From positions 310,001-374,000 of the forward strand of contig JAMXBD010001245.1 of assembly GCA_024138025.1 (NCBI GenBank): a stretch of DNA of 64,000 nt, given 5' to 3'. Below are positions 12,798 to 24,697 of this stretch, piece after piece. The notes beneath the pieces were generated by a model. The model worked only from the letters and a program-made list of their open reading frames with translations. It did not search any database and had not been told where the DNA came from. Both the position numbers and the translations under genes were made by a program. The DNA is from Combretum micranthum. Taxonomy: Eukaryota; Streptophyta; Magnoliopsida; Myrtales; Combretaceae. Position 1 is the first letter of the stretch; each line of letters begins with the position of its first letter.

Positions 12798-12802
12798 TCT
12801 TG

Positions 12803-13166
12803 AAAATCATTCAAGTACTTATTCATATTAGATCCATCCTTATAATTTACCACTTCCTAATCAAGGAGGTTTTATTCAAGGCAGTCTGGTTCTCATACAT
12901 GGACTCCAATGTTTTTCATAGAACATCAGCTGTGGTTTCCTGGGCAATGTGATGATATATACTATGATCAGCCCATTGTTGAATATAACTGATAGTTTTT
13001 CTATGCATGATTGCCCAATCTACATCAGATTTATCTGTTGGCTTCACATTATCACCGCCTAAATGCAAATATAGATCTTTACAATACAGTAGATCTTCCA
13101 TCATGACTTCCTGATTGCATAATTTGATGAATTCAATTTAATCAACGTACCTGATGATTCTGCCAT
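12803..13166 (-). pseudogene. copia gag, N-terminal part (broken)
   Basis: Begins at an ATG (13166-13164) giving MAESSGTLIKLNSSNYAIRK, a typical copia Gag opening. A one-base frame change near 13104 follows, then MMEDLLYCKDLYLHL and KSDVDWAIMHRK, which match the Gag UBN2-type domain. The reading is cut at 12802 by the solo LTR insertion and resumes beyond it at 11144. Not functional. Confidence 0.85.
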
Positions 13167-13232
13167 GCTTGCAATACGAGAACAAAAGCATAGTTTTCTT
13201 TTTCTTTTTTTTTTTTTAAATTTCAATCTTAA

Positions 13233-13244
13233 GTTCTGATACCA
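13233..13244 (-). other. Primer binding site (initiator Met-tRNA type)
   Basis: Minus strand reads TGGTATCAGAAC three bases inside the 5' LTR, matching the 3' end complement of initiator Met-tRNA except near the end. It fixes the orientation and the inner edge of the right LTR. Confidence 0.85.
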
Positions 13245-13247
13245 CTT

Positions 13248-13969
13248 TGTTAAGAAAAATCCCTAATAACCTGGAAACAATCACAACGATTTTCCCTCTT
13301 ACCTGTAGTGATCATAACATAATAAACAAAATAATATAGAATTAAAAACAACACACTAGAATTTACGTGGAAAATCCCAATTTAAGGAAAAACCACGGGA
13401 CCACCGCACAAATTTCTTCAACTATCAACAATAATGGGATACACAGTTTTTCTTCATTTGATAACACTAGTGGATCACAACAAATCGTCACCACAACGGT
13501 GGATCTCGAGAATTGGATCAAGCCTTTGTCTCTCTGGATTTCTCTTTAGGTTTTAGGATAACAAGTGATACCCTAATAAAAAAAAAAAAAACAAACAAGG
13601 AGTATTTATACCAAAAGACAAAGGGAAAACACACAGCAAACATAGGCTGGCAAATTAAAATGAAGGCTGACGGCTTTTGGGTGGTGTTGAAAACACTATT
13701 GTTTAGGAAAGCACGACATCGGCTAGTAGGCTGGCGTCTTTGACGTCGACTTTTCCTAATGTATGCTCTGGTAAAAATTTTCAATTTCAAGGAATTCCAA
13801 GGCTCCCTTAAGAGTCGGCGGTGTACAGTTTTTAGTGGCCAACACACATGTTTCAACTCCTTTGTTATGCACCTATCTCCTTATTTTCCAAATCTTCTTC
13901 TAAGTATATGTAATATACTTACAGTTTCCTTGATTATAGATCCATATGAGTTGGATCTATAATCCAACA
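13248..13969 (-). repeat. 5' LTR of the copia element
   Basis: 722 bases, TGTTAAG...ATCCAACA. It borders the primer binding site on its left. Minus-strand frames of 60-112 codons in it are chance openings within LTR sequence. Its last 238 bases (from 13732) are repeated at 16301-16538 by a later duplication. Confidence 0.85.
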
Positions 13970-14236
13970 AGATATATTTGACAAATACCATTATCATACA
14001 TTGATAAAAGCAGCAATTTTATGATATCTACAAAATTCAAATGTAAAAATATATTTACATTTCATTTTATTCAATTTCAAATTATTCATGCATTTGACAT
14101 AATATCAAGACCCAATAAATTATTGAATACGCTAACAAAAATATATTAATAGGATCTTGTGTTGCTCAGTCTAGTGACAAATGTAAATTTTAAATCACCT
14201 TTACTTCCCATCATAGACTAATATTATTATGAAATT

Positions 14237-14491
14237 TAGGGTGAATTTCATGGCTGGTACCTAAATTTGACAAAATATATAATTAGGTACCTAAAATTTG
14301 AAATTGATCAATTTCATCAATTTTGTATCTGAATTTTGAAATGATCTATTTAACACTTGAAAAAACTTTTAATGCACACTAATAATACATCTACCAAATT
14401 CTTTTATATACTAAATTAATCAATTTTAAATTCGTATATATAAATAATATATTTTATCAAATTTAAATATGATTTATAAGATTATTCCTTA
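14237..14491. mobile_element. GGTACCTAA-family foldback MITE
   Basis: Starts TAGGGTGAATTTCATGG and shares GGTACCTAAATTTGACAAAA, AATTGATCAATTT and a central ACACTAATAATACAT with the 433-738 element. The right half is decayed and ends near ATTATTCCTTA. It lies in segment X, so it is absent from the second duplication copy. Confidence 0.6.
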
Positions 14492-14577
14492 ATCTTATAA
14501 TAGACTAACTATTTCAATATAATCCATAAACAAACTATAACAATCGTAACACTCGTGCAAAAATATATCACACAAGG

Positions 14578-15000
14578 TATTACCTCAGGAAATAGGGGGC
14601 AATAACAAAAAGGGTTCCCCCAACAATGGTCACATGAGAGCTGGTGATCTGTCTCCGGAATCTGCCGACCATCAGTGTGGCTTGCAAACCTATGGCACCC
14701 AAACTCCAGGACCCACCCCTCATGTATCTGGTACGACACACGACATCACGCCACGTGGAAATAATTCTATTAAAGAAAGTCAAAAGTCTTTGGCCACACG
14801 TGTGGTGTCGGTTCATCATTTGTTTGTAGTAGGGCTATGGCTCCTAGAGTCATGTTCGTTGATGCAGGCTACGCTTAGCGACACGTCAAGTTTGATGCTA
14901 TTTGGTTCCGTGGATGTTTCTTGTTGGCCAGACGGCGAACGGGATTCATCATCACTGTTTTCCAAAGCAAAAAATCACAACAAACCTATTATGGTACGAT
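14578..15000. other. GC-rich block with G-box motifs inside segment X
   Basis: About 420 bases of higher GC content in AT-rich surroundings. It contains CCACGTGG at about 14751 and the perfect palindrome CCACACGTGTGG at 14794-14805, both with ACGT cores bound by plant bZIP/bHLH factors. Frames are open on both strands (122 codons +, 76 and 79 codons -) but none shows a known domain or TPP-like codon pattern. It could be a promoter fragment, a gene relic or captured sequence. Unrecognised. Confidence 0.4.
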
Positions 15001-16300
15001 AACACTTTCTAAAATACCATAAAGTTACCGTATTATAATTTTAGGTTGTTAAATGGTGACATAAGCCAAGTTTTTTCGGACGGTAAACACTTTATATCAA
15101 CCTTAAAAAAAGAAAAGATAAAAATAAAATTTACTAGTATATGTATCTCATAATATCTAATAAAATATAGGACTTTTTATATTTATTTAATTATTTATTT
15201 TTATTTTGTGGAGGGTTCAAAAGGGTAAATATTCATTATTTGGAAAAATTACATTGATCATTGCTATAAACTTTTAAAAAATATGGATATTGCACTTTTT
15301 AAAAACATTAGGCCCACAAAACTTAATTATATGACATATGATGTGGAAATATTATGTTGATGTGGCAACAAAATAAATACTTATCAATTTCTATGATATT
15401 TTGCTTATCAATTATAAATAATGATAGTAAAATAATAACACTTATTAACATATAAAAAGAAAAATAAATTACGACTGATATAAGCTAAGTAGATAAAAGA
15501 AAAACATTAATGTTTTGCCATTTATTGAAAAAAAAAAAACCTCCTCCAAGGATGCAAAAAATATCAAGGTATAAGGATGGTACCATCATCATCATCTCTT
15601 TTTTCTTTAATCTTTCTATTTCCACGACTCAGGGTTAAAAAAAAAAAAAATTAACATCAAGAATAAACACAATATAGATGATTTATGTCTAAAAATAGAA
15701 ATCGATTTGATTCATCATCGATCTCTATTTTTGGGTCGTGAATGGTATATATATTTGTTTGGCTTATATGTGTTAGATTTATTTTTTTTATATATATTTT
15801 AATAAGCTATCTTTTTTTCGCCATATGTTCATACTTGTTAATTAAGTTTAAAATGATATGGAAATTAATAAATATTTTATTTTATGGTCATGTCACTTAA
15901 AATTTAAACATCATACAATATTTTATTAAGATTTGTTTGGTTGGGGGGGGTGGGTGGCGAGCGGCCGAGCAGGGGTGTTATACTTGTTTTTTCAAAAGTT
16001 TACGAGGGTTATTCGATGTAATTTTACCTTATTATTTTTATTTTATAAAATATATGGATTTATCCCATTGGGCTAAGTGATAGTGTCTAAATGAGTCCAT
16101 TTTTTTAAATTGGGATGACTAAAGAAGATTTGACATTGTGGCTTGAAGTAGAGCTTGTTGGGTCTATCTATTTGTCATTCAACATTTCTCCATATAGCTC
16201 ATGTACTAAAAATGACTCATCTTGATCATCTATTACGAAGGTGATTTGGTAGATGACATTAATAGCCAATCTCTATAAGTACTCCAAGATAGTCTAAAAA

Positions 16301-17353
16301 TGGCGTCTTTAACGTCAGCTTTTCCTAATGTATGCTCTTGGCAAAAATTTTCAATTTCAAGGAATTCCAAGGCTCCCTTAAGAGTCGGCGATGTGCAGTC
16401 TTTAGTGGCCAGCACACATGTTTCAACTCCTTTGTTTTGCACCTATCTCCTTATTTTCCAAGTCTTCTTTTAAGTATATGTAATATACTTATAATTTTCT
16501 TGATTATAGACCCATATGAGTTGGATCTATAATCCAACAAGATATATTTGACAAATGCCATTATCATACATTGATAAAAGCAGCAATTTTATGATATCTA
16601 CAAAATTTAAATATAAAAATATAAAAAATATCAAGGTATAAGGATGGTACCATCATCATCATCATCATCATCTCTTTTTTCTTTAATCTTTCTATTTCCA
16701 CGACTCATGGTTAAAAAAAAACAATTAACATCAAGAATAAACACAATATAGATGATTTATGTCTAAAAATAGAAATCGATTTGATTCCATCATTGATCTC
16801 TATTTTTGGGTCGTGAATGATATATATATTTGTTGGTTTGGCTTATGTGTTAGATTTATTTTTTTATATATATATTTTAACAACTTATCTTTTTTTCGCC
16901 ATATGTTCATACTTGTTAATTAAGTTTAAAATGATATGGAAATTAATAAATATATTATTTTATTGTCATGTGACTTAAAATTTAAACATCATACAATATT
17001 TTATTAAGATTTGTTGGGGGGGGGGGGGAGGTGTTATACGTTTTTTTTCAAAAGTTTACAAGGCTATTCGATGTATTTTTACCTTATTTTTTTTTATTTA
17101 ATAAAATATATGGATTTATCCCATTGGGCTAAGTGATAGTGTCTAAGTGAGTCTATTTTTTTAAATTGGGATGACTAAAAAAGATTTGACATTGTGGCTT
17201 GAAGTAGAGCTTGTTGGGTTTATCTATTTGTCATTCAACATTTCTCCATATAGCTCATGTACTAAAAATGACTCATCATGACCATCCATTGCCAATGTGA
17301 TTTGGTAGATGATATTAATAGCCAATCTCTATAAGTACTCCAAGATAGTCTAA
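16301..17353. repeat. Tandem duplication, second copy (A'-B')
   Basis: A' (16301-16622) and B' (16624-17353) match A and B closely over their whole length, with small differences. Examples are a longer ATC run near 16655 and a different G-run near 17016. The X segment is absent; A' joins B' at an AAAAATAT microhomology. Because A' carries the end of the copia LTR, the duplication happened after that element inserted. Confidence 0.85.
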
Positions 17354-20300
17354 GAACACCAATATGTTGTCGAATTTCTATCTTAAAGGATTAAGCACTT
17401 GCTCATTATTACTGATTGAGTTTAATACTTGATAATTTCTGACTTGTTATATGCATTTAAGATAATTGAGATTACTTACTTCCACCCATTTATTCTATTT
17501 CTCTTTTAATCATTCTCGAACTATCAATATATCACTCTTTACAAATAATATATTATTGATACTTATATAGTATGCATGTGACTTTCCACTTAAATCCGTA
17601 CATTCACAGGGTGCTAGATACCTTTAAATAGAGAGCAATGAATTTGCTTGAAAAAGTAGCCTGCATCGGAACACCAATGCCAATGACTAAGGTAGTCTAG
17701 GTTTGTCAGGTCATGGGCCTTAATCTGCAAGACAGCATTGGCATTTTTGCTTTCTTGCTTCTTTTGGACGAACTTATTCGAAACCCTAATGCCAATGGAG
17801 GTTCTTTTCTTTTCTTTTGATATTTCTTTTCTCTCCTTTTTCTTTAATTTTTTTTTTAATTATTGATCCATGTGAAGTAATTATGGATAATTGTGTCCAC
17901 TTTCTATGTATCTAATATAGGTTATGACTCGTTAAATCTTGAACCATTAAGGGATTTGTTTTGTAAGCTTTTCCTCTGTATATAAACTATATATGTCATA
18001 TTTATTCGAATAGAATATCCAAATTTATGAGCAGCAAAGAAGCAAAACAGCATTATATATTTGTCAAACATAGAGCATATTATGACTAGTTAGAGAAATG
18101 AATAAAATGAACATTAAAATAAATTAAATGTCACAATACCACCTTGTCTTCAAGAGGTTTTTATCTAAGGTTGTCCATTGAAGTTGTAACAATGGAAAGG
18201 AGATAGAATAATTTTGAAGCCAAGGAAATAATGAGCGGCTGGGTTTGCACTCGTAAGTGCCTAAGCAGAAGCTTTGATACTTTTTCGTACTCAAGGCATC
18301 ATGCTTCATGCCCCTAAGCTGGGATACCTAGCTACGATCCATTTTAGATCATAAATCTTGTCATCCATTTATTCTCGTACCATATTTAGGCAAATAAATG
18401 CCTTAAATGAGTCTAGATATGTAGATTAAAATCCAACCATCTATCTTCCTTCAATAGAAAATTCTATAATCTTGTCAAATTTTTTTAATTGATTTTGTTA
18501 CATCGATTATTTAATGGTTTAGATTTATACTAACTATAATCATATTACAAAAATATTTAATATATTAATTACTATATGTATGTACATATATATATATTAA
18601 TGATTAGATGATTTATTAAATGTTTCATAGATAGGATGATAAAAGTTTTCTTGTTCCATTTATCATAAAAAGTAGAAGGTTTTTGTTTCTTTATGCATTC
18701 CTTTTTTTTTTTTTTTTGTTTCCTTTTTTGGGTTACAAACCATTATTGGATTCACAATGTGAGTTAAGGAAAGTCGTGTGAACTTCAAAGATAATTAGAC
18801 GCTAAAGATTAAAAACTAATAAATACAATTAAATCAAACTATTCAATATTCATCATGATTCACGTAGTGGAGCAATTTCTTAATTGATAATTTTATAGCC
18901 CTTTTAATCTCCTATGGAAAGATGCATTACAAGGCAATTTCCTATGTTTGTATTTGGAAATAAAGTGGGAAGTAATAACTATAAGTGGAAAATAATCACT
19001 TTAGATATAGTTGATGAGGTTATAACTAACACCTCCTAATGCTGAAATCTTCCTTTTTTGGGTCCTTGCACAAAGACTACAAAAAGAAATCTTTTTTCCA
19101 TATTTTTTTTTCTCGTACTCGTTCTTCTTCTTCTTTTTACGAATATTTTTATTTAAAATCTGTACTGTGAATCCATATATTATCCAACTCTAGCTGAGGT
19201 CTAATCTTACCTGCAACCGGCAAAACTCCCTGGTACAAATAGTGACTTTATATTGGAAAAATCCATGGGAAATCCAAAACGTTTTTAGATTTTTGCAATT
19301 GAGTTCGAAAATTTTCATTTTTGGGAACCTAAGTCCTAATGCTTTTCGGGTTTCAGCATCAGATCGTGAAACCCTCATTTTAGCAATGGAAGTCTTGAAA
19401 ATTTTTACAACCATGCTCAGATCCTATAATTTCATAATTCAACTTTATGCAAAAACTTCATTTTTAATCATTCATTTTTTTACTTCTATTTGAACTTTTT
19501 ATTTTCATTGACCACCCAGAGCCTATAAATCGACCACTAGATATATATTATTCCCGTTCTCATGTTTAGGTTATTTTATATTTTTTTTCGTCGTTATCAA
19601 TTCGTGGATGTTATGCTTTCGTCTTTATAAGCCCTTCGAAGGGGAGAAATTCTGAAAACGAATTTTATGAATGAATAGATTAATGGATTTGACATTATTT
19701 ATAATAAAAAAATCTTAAGGTATTAAGTTAATGGATCTTCCTTCTTATAAACCCTTCATATAAATCCTATATTTTTTATGTGGGATTTTTTCAACGTTAC
19801 ACTTGCACCCTAACCCTTATGTCTGCAAATTTTGTTGGATTGGTGTGATAATCAAACCAATATAATATTAATGTGCTAAATGTAATCTAATTAAGTCGAT
19901 TTTTATTTTGGTTTCTTTTTACTTGTTTTTTTTTTAATCTTTTTACAAGATTTTGTTTAAGTATAGTGTAGTTTTTAATTTTTTATAGAATCTATATGGT
20001 TAAAGGGATATTTGAACCCTTATTTGTTAAAAAAAAAAGTGCCAATCTTTAAACCCCTCCTTTATATTGTTATATTAGATTTTCGTATTTTGCATACTGG
20101 GATTTTTTCATATTGATATTAATAGATTTAATTTCTGTTTTCAATTATATCAATATGAATATCAAGTCTGTTAAGTCAAGTGAAACGAATAATATTAACA
20201 CATAAAAAATTACCGCAAAAGGCGGCACGCTAGCACTTCATCTCTTGTTTGTAAATTATAAGTTTTCATAATTGCATAAATCTAAAAGTTTTATATCTTC

Positions 20301-20814
20301 ATTACGAATACCTAAAATGATTAAGAATTAATATATATATATATATATATATTTTCGTTTTTGTATATTAATGATATATAGTTATTTATGTAGTTTCACT
20401 TTTAAAGGCTTTACTTTCTACCGCCCGTAGCAATCTAAGCAATATGTAAAGAAAAATGTTCCATTCTCTTGGTTTTGATCGGCATCCCCCCAAAATCCAA
20501 ACAAAGTGTGTTTATGCTAGGAGAAGTGTTGGAAATGGGTCGAATTAAGATAGTGTTATACTAAACTCAAATTTGATTTCAACAAAGTTCTTGACTTTAA
20601 AGAGTATTTTTATACTTACATTGATTAAATTTAGTTTGGCTTGATTTATCAATTCTTTATTCCAATTAAGACAACATCAAATAAAAAATAAACTTAGCTT
20701 GATTAGACTTGTGAGTTACTCTAATCAAACATTATGATGTTTAAAATCAATTCGTCAAATTGCTATAGTAGTTCAAGCTTGAACAATACTCGATTGTTTT
20801 TTAGTCGAATTTAT
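17354..20814. other. Intergenic, no gene seen
   Basis: AT-rich, with frames of 61-83 codons at 18124 (minus) and 19190-19493 that show no known motif. 19600-19650 (GCCCTTCGAAGGGG, a palindrome) is a local GC-richer spot. No LTR pair recognised. Confidence 0.5.
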
Positions 20815-21000
20815 GGGCCCATTTAAATAGTCGGTCTGGTTTTAAACTAAACTAATACTGAACTGATACCGATGAAAAATTGACAATTTTACTCATAAAT
20901 TGATCCAATCAAACTGATACTGAGCCGATACTAATACGATACTAATAAGTTATCGATACAAATTCGATATAGATAAAAATTCGACAATTCAAATGGACCT
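20815..21000. mobile_element. Small inverted-repeat element with GATAC words
   Basis: Ends GGGCCCATTTAAATAGTCGG and CGACAATTCAAATGGACCT form a TIR of about 20 bases. The interior repeats CTGATAC, GATACTAAT and TCGATA. A diverged relative lies at 36160-36355 upstream of TPP. No protein. Confidence 0.55.
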
Positions 21001-21739
21001 AAATACTCAGACAAGTTTGGATAACTCCCAATTAATTTAACTTGTTAACTCACTTAGCTGAGAGTAGTATCCAAGTACGGTTTAAGAACAAAAATCAATT
21101 GGTGTGAGCAAAAGTAGTCTGGTTTTTGTCATATTATGTTAGTTTATGTTCCACCAATAAAAAGAAAAAATTGCATTCGATAGTACTATTGGTTTTTCCT
21201 TTTTTACTTCTCTTTTTTTCTTTTCAATGAACTTATTCTAAAGCCAACTGGCATTTGATAGTACTATGGCATCTATTGAGATGATGCCTATTTAAATCTT
21301 GGTACGTTCAATATGTCCAATAATGGTACAAAACCACCTGAGCATTCAAGTATCGGTCCGTATGAAATGGAATCAATCAAATCCGTAGAGTGGTCACCAT
21401 TAATTCTGCTGGAAGATAAACCAATTTGTGTCATTGCTCGATGAATCTCACCACCTGTTCATTTCAGCATAATATCATATGTAGGGTGGTCACAAGAAGT
21501 AGAATAATTTATATTCAATTGCATTATTAGAACCTTAATGACAACGTCGGTACTACAAGTGCGTCTTCCAAACTGATTTAATATGGAAGATACTCCACGA
21601 AAAAAAAGAAAAAAAGATAGAAGAAAATTTAATAAAACAAAGTAACTCCATTTGATGAACAAGTTTCAATTAAACATACTAGGTAAAGTCGATTATTGAA
21701 CCAAGATATATATATATATATATGTATATATTAGTAATT

Positions 21740-22085
21740 AGGGTTATATACAAAAATATAACTTGTATTTTGATACTTTTATAAATAAGTAACCTATGTT
21801 TTGATTCTTGATAAATACATGACTTGTGTTTTGACATTTTGGCAAATAAGTGACTTAAGTTTTATTTTTGACAAATACATAACATGTGTTTTGTACTTTA
21901 ACAAAAAGTGACCCTAGTTTTGCTTTTTAACAAATATATTACTTGTATTTTTTCATATGTCTCTTATCTATTATTATCACAATTTGAAAAAAATACATGC
22001 AATGTATTTGTCAAAAAGTAAAACTTGATTTTTTTTTTTAAGTACAAAACATAGATCATGTATTTATCAAAAGTCATGAAAGATG
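21740..22085. repeat. Degenerate tandem repeat, about 35-40 base unit
   Basis: Successive variants of 'AAATAAGTGAC TTGTGTTTTGA TTTTTGACAAATACATGAC' occur at least six times on the + strand. The last part (from about 21975) appears in inverted sense (ATACATGCAATGTATTTGTC, AAACATAGATCATG). The units are diverged, and the array is non-coding. Confidence 0.6.
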
Positions 22086-22389
22086 TTGTCATAAATAGTA
22101 TCTTTTACTCAATGTTAGAAAAAAAAAAAAAAAAGGATAAAAACCACGTATTTTTAATAATGCTCTCCATTGATGGTGAGATTATGGACCATTGTGATCC
22201 ATATGCGGTATTTTTTATCTTTTACTCCAAGTGCTAATATATTCCAATGTAGTTAATTTTTTCATTTTTCTTTTTAACGAATTAGTGTATACAAACGGTT
22301 CTCTAAGTTTGTTTAAATTAAATATGCCATATTTCGAGTAGTTGGATACTCAATTTAACATACAACCCATCTGTTATCCACCCAAGTAA

Positions 22390-22680
22390 TTTAAATTTGA
22401 GAAAGAATTTGTTTGTGATGCATGTATGATTGGCAAGCAAAGCAAGTGTTCCTCTTGTAGGGGCCCATAAATCGCAGAGTCTAGAAGGTATACACCGTGC
22501 ACTCATGATGGATGATTTATTTTCTAGATTTATTTGGGTTGTGTTTGTATTTTCACTTACAAGCACAAAAGCATTTCAAGTTGTTAAATTGTTTAAAGGG
22601 TTCAAAATGAAATCGTATTTCTCTTACAACCATTCAAACTAATCATGGAGGAGATGTGGAAATAATGTCAAGTAAGCCAA
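22390..22680 (+). pseudogene. Ty1/copia integrase relic
   Basis: Contains FVCDACMIGKQSKCSS, the C..C..GK pre-integrase zinc-finger end. A frame change is followed by MMDDLFSRFIWVVFVFSL and KAFQVVKLFKGFKMKS, matching the integrase phrase DD.SR..W...L.....F..F. It closes with TIQTNHGGDV, a decayed SD.GGE. No neighbouring RT is recognisable, so most of the element is lost. Confidence 0.75.
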
Positions 22681-22756
22681 AGTTTATTATAATAAAATAT
22701 ATTTTGTAAAATATGTAAGATAGTAATTAAGCTAAGGGTAGAGTGTTAACGCATGC

Positions 22757-23420
22757 ATGTGAAGATTGTTATATTTAGTTATTTTGTTAATTTTAGATAG
22801 TTTTTTATTTTCTTATGAAAATAGAAAGTGCATTTTTTAATCCAAATGGAATGACAAGCCATTTAAACGTCCTTGTGGACAAGTGAAGGTTGGTTATGGT
22901 ATTGAGTCTTTATGCATTTTTGAGTCCATTTGGATTGTCTATTTCTCATCTATATCTGTATCTATATCTAAATTTTATGTGCACGGTGTCTGATTTTCAA
23001 CTATATTTATTGGTATTTGGTATATTTGATTTTTTCATGAAACTAATTTGTTAGAAAAAGTTAAAAAAAAAAAAACTTTCTTTCATTGTCATCTGTTGGA
23101 TGCCAAATGAACTCTTATCTATCAAAATCTAATTTACAATTAAATTTACTAAATATATTATTTCCTTGTATTTGTTTATTAGATTAGTCTTGTCAGGAAT
23201 ACATATGCATCTGTTTAGTACTTTTTATATTTTAAATTCCATGTTGATTATTTAGTCAATATGACATCTTTTTTTTTTATTACTTTCCTTAGATATCACT
23301 AGTTATTGGAATTTACGAGTTTATAAATAGATCACTTATGTATTTAATTATTAATGGAATGGATAGATCAAATTTGAACTTTAACTTTTGATAGCTTGCC
23401 AAATTTAGTTAGATCAATGT
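22757..23420 (+). repeat. LTR-like sequence, left copy
   Basis: Starts TGTTAACGCATGCATGTGAAG right after a purine-rich GCTAAGGGTAGAG. It shares ATTTAGTTATTT, GTCAATA, TATAAATAG(A/G)..ACT..TGTATTTAA and AAATTTAGTTA with 23755-24030 in the same order. It is longer because of extra sequence, including a MITE-like insert at 22922-23113. It probably belongs with the integrase relic just upstream. Confidence 0.5.
22922..23113. mobile_element. MITE-like insertion inside the LTR-like copy
   Basis: Left end GAGTCCATTTGGATTGTC resembles the rc of the right end, GAGTTCATTTGGCATCC. The interior is AT-rich. It is absent from the paired copy at 23755-24030. Flanks TTT and TTA do not give a clean target duplication. 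Confidence 0.4.
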
Positions 23421-23754
23421 TTCCCAATTCATGGATACTGGGAGTTTTGTAGTCGTGATTTATAGTCATTCCATAATTAAATAGCAAACTAGTTCAATTG
23501 GAATATTGATCATCATATCTTATATTTGTTTTGTTCATATCTTTTTCTTTTAAGTTTATAAAAGAAAAAGATAGAAAAAAAAGACGTAAAATTCCATTTT
23601 CTAATATTTGGCGTTCAAAAACCTAGATCAAAATTTTGTCATACTCTTGCTTCCACGCTTTTCTTGATTCCTATTTAGATTCGCAAAGAAACTTGGTGAC
23701 CAAGAGGAAGATGCAAGATTTGTGTATGAATGTTCATAAAGAAAGGGGGAATAA

Positions 23755-24030
23755 TGCAAGCACATGAAGATTTTGTCCTATTTAGTTATTTATTAAGTTT
23801 TACATTATTCGCTTCCTTTTTGCTCTTAGTCATTTTTTAGGAGTATTTTATATATTTTAGATTCTATATTTATTTATTAAGTCAATAGGGTATCTTTACT
23901 TTTGATTATTTCCTTTTATATTACTACTTGTTAGGATATCTACATGCCTATAAATAGGCTACTCATGTATTTAAGTATAGTTAATCAAATTAGTTTTATT
24001 ATACCTTTGATGTTTTGTTGAATTTAGTTA
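23755..24030 (+). repeat. LTR-like sequence, right copy
   Basis: Begins AATGCAAGCACATGAAGATT straight after AAAGAAAGGGGGAA, a good polypurine tract. It has TATAAATAG at about 23951, as in the left copy. If both are LTRs, the element between them has shrunk to about 330 bases. Confidence 0.5.
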
Positions 24031-24697
24031 AAAAATAAAAATAAAAATAAAAGGAAACTTAATGACATAAAAAAAAATAACTAAACTAAACTTAATAACT
24101 AGTAAGTTTTGTTGTAAATAATGAATATCAAGTAATTTCCTTTATTCATATTGCTCTTATCAACTACTTTTAGAATTGTGGCGAACAATGCTTGTTGAAT
24201 TGTATCAATTCTCTAAACACCTCTCAGAGTTTCACATATTTTTACATATAATTTAATCACAAATAAGCTCAATTTTACTATCCGTGCTCACTAGAAGCAG
24301 TGTTTCATTCATATTCTTTTACTTTTCTAGTTTTATAAGAACCTATAAACTACAAAAATATCACTTTAATTTGTGACATATAGAATTCAAGATTCATCAT
24401 AGAGAAATTTGGCAAACATCCTATACGTGTACCTGAGTGACCATGTCATGTACTTTTCTTTAGTATTAATGTTTTTTCGCCCCTACTCTTCCTCTTTTCC
24501 TTCTAATTCATGGAATGAAAATAAAAAAAGTTATGGACATTTCACAATGAGGATGCCTACCTATTAGTTAAGGTCGACTCATATAGCATTTGCAATGCCC
24601 TAATCTAAAAAGTAGTTAATAATCAAGCTAACGATCATAAGGAACCTTTTAAAACCACTTGATTAAGAAGGTCTTATGATATTGACAACCTAACTTA

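Larger units (their letters stand above)
8540..13969 (-). mobile_element. Defective Ty1/copia LTR retrotransposon (minus strand)
   Basis: Two long terminal repeats (8540-9177 and 13248-13969) flank gag, protease and RNase H relics in the order expected for copia on the minus strand. A tRNA-Met primer site lies next to the right (5') LTR and a polypurine tract next to the left (3') LTR. Flanks AAATA (8535-8539) and AGATA (13970-13974) may be a 5-bp target duplication with one change. The integrase core and most of the reverse transcriptase are missing, and a 1.65 kb solo LTR is inserted in gag. Gag and RNase H wording suggest the Tork/Tnt1 side of copia; lineage not tested. Confidence 0.9.
13732..16300. 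repeat. Tandem duplication, first copy (A-X-B)
   Basis: Segment A (13732-14052: copia LTR tail plus its right flank) and segment B (15556-16297) are both repeated downstream in the same order, but here they are separated by 1.5 kb (X, 14053-15555). B ends with AGATAGTCTAA and is followed at once by TGGCGTCTTT, the first bases of A, which marks the duplication junction at about 16300. Confidence 0.85.

Noticed and set aside
13518..13856. 112-codon minus frame and overlapping plus frames
   Set aside because: They lie inside the copia LTR; a similar frame recurs in the duplicated LTR tail at 16332-16532. LTR sequence, not a gene.
16301..16538. Independent solo LTR fragment
   Set aside because: It is followed by the same non-LTR flank as the copia element's right side, so it is part of a segmental duplication and not a separate insertion.
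21700..22140. CRISPR-like array
   Set aside because: Units are diverged, have no unique spacers and the genome is a plant; a degenerate tandem repeat fits better.
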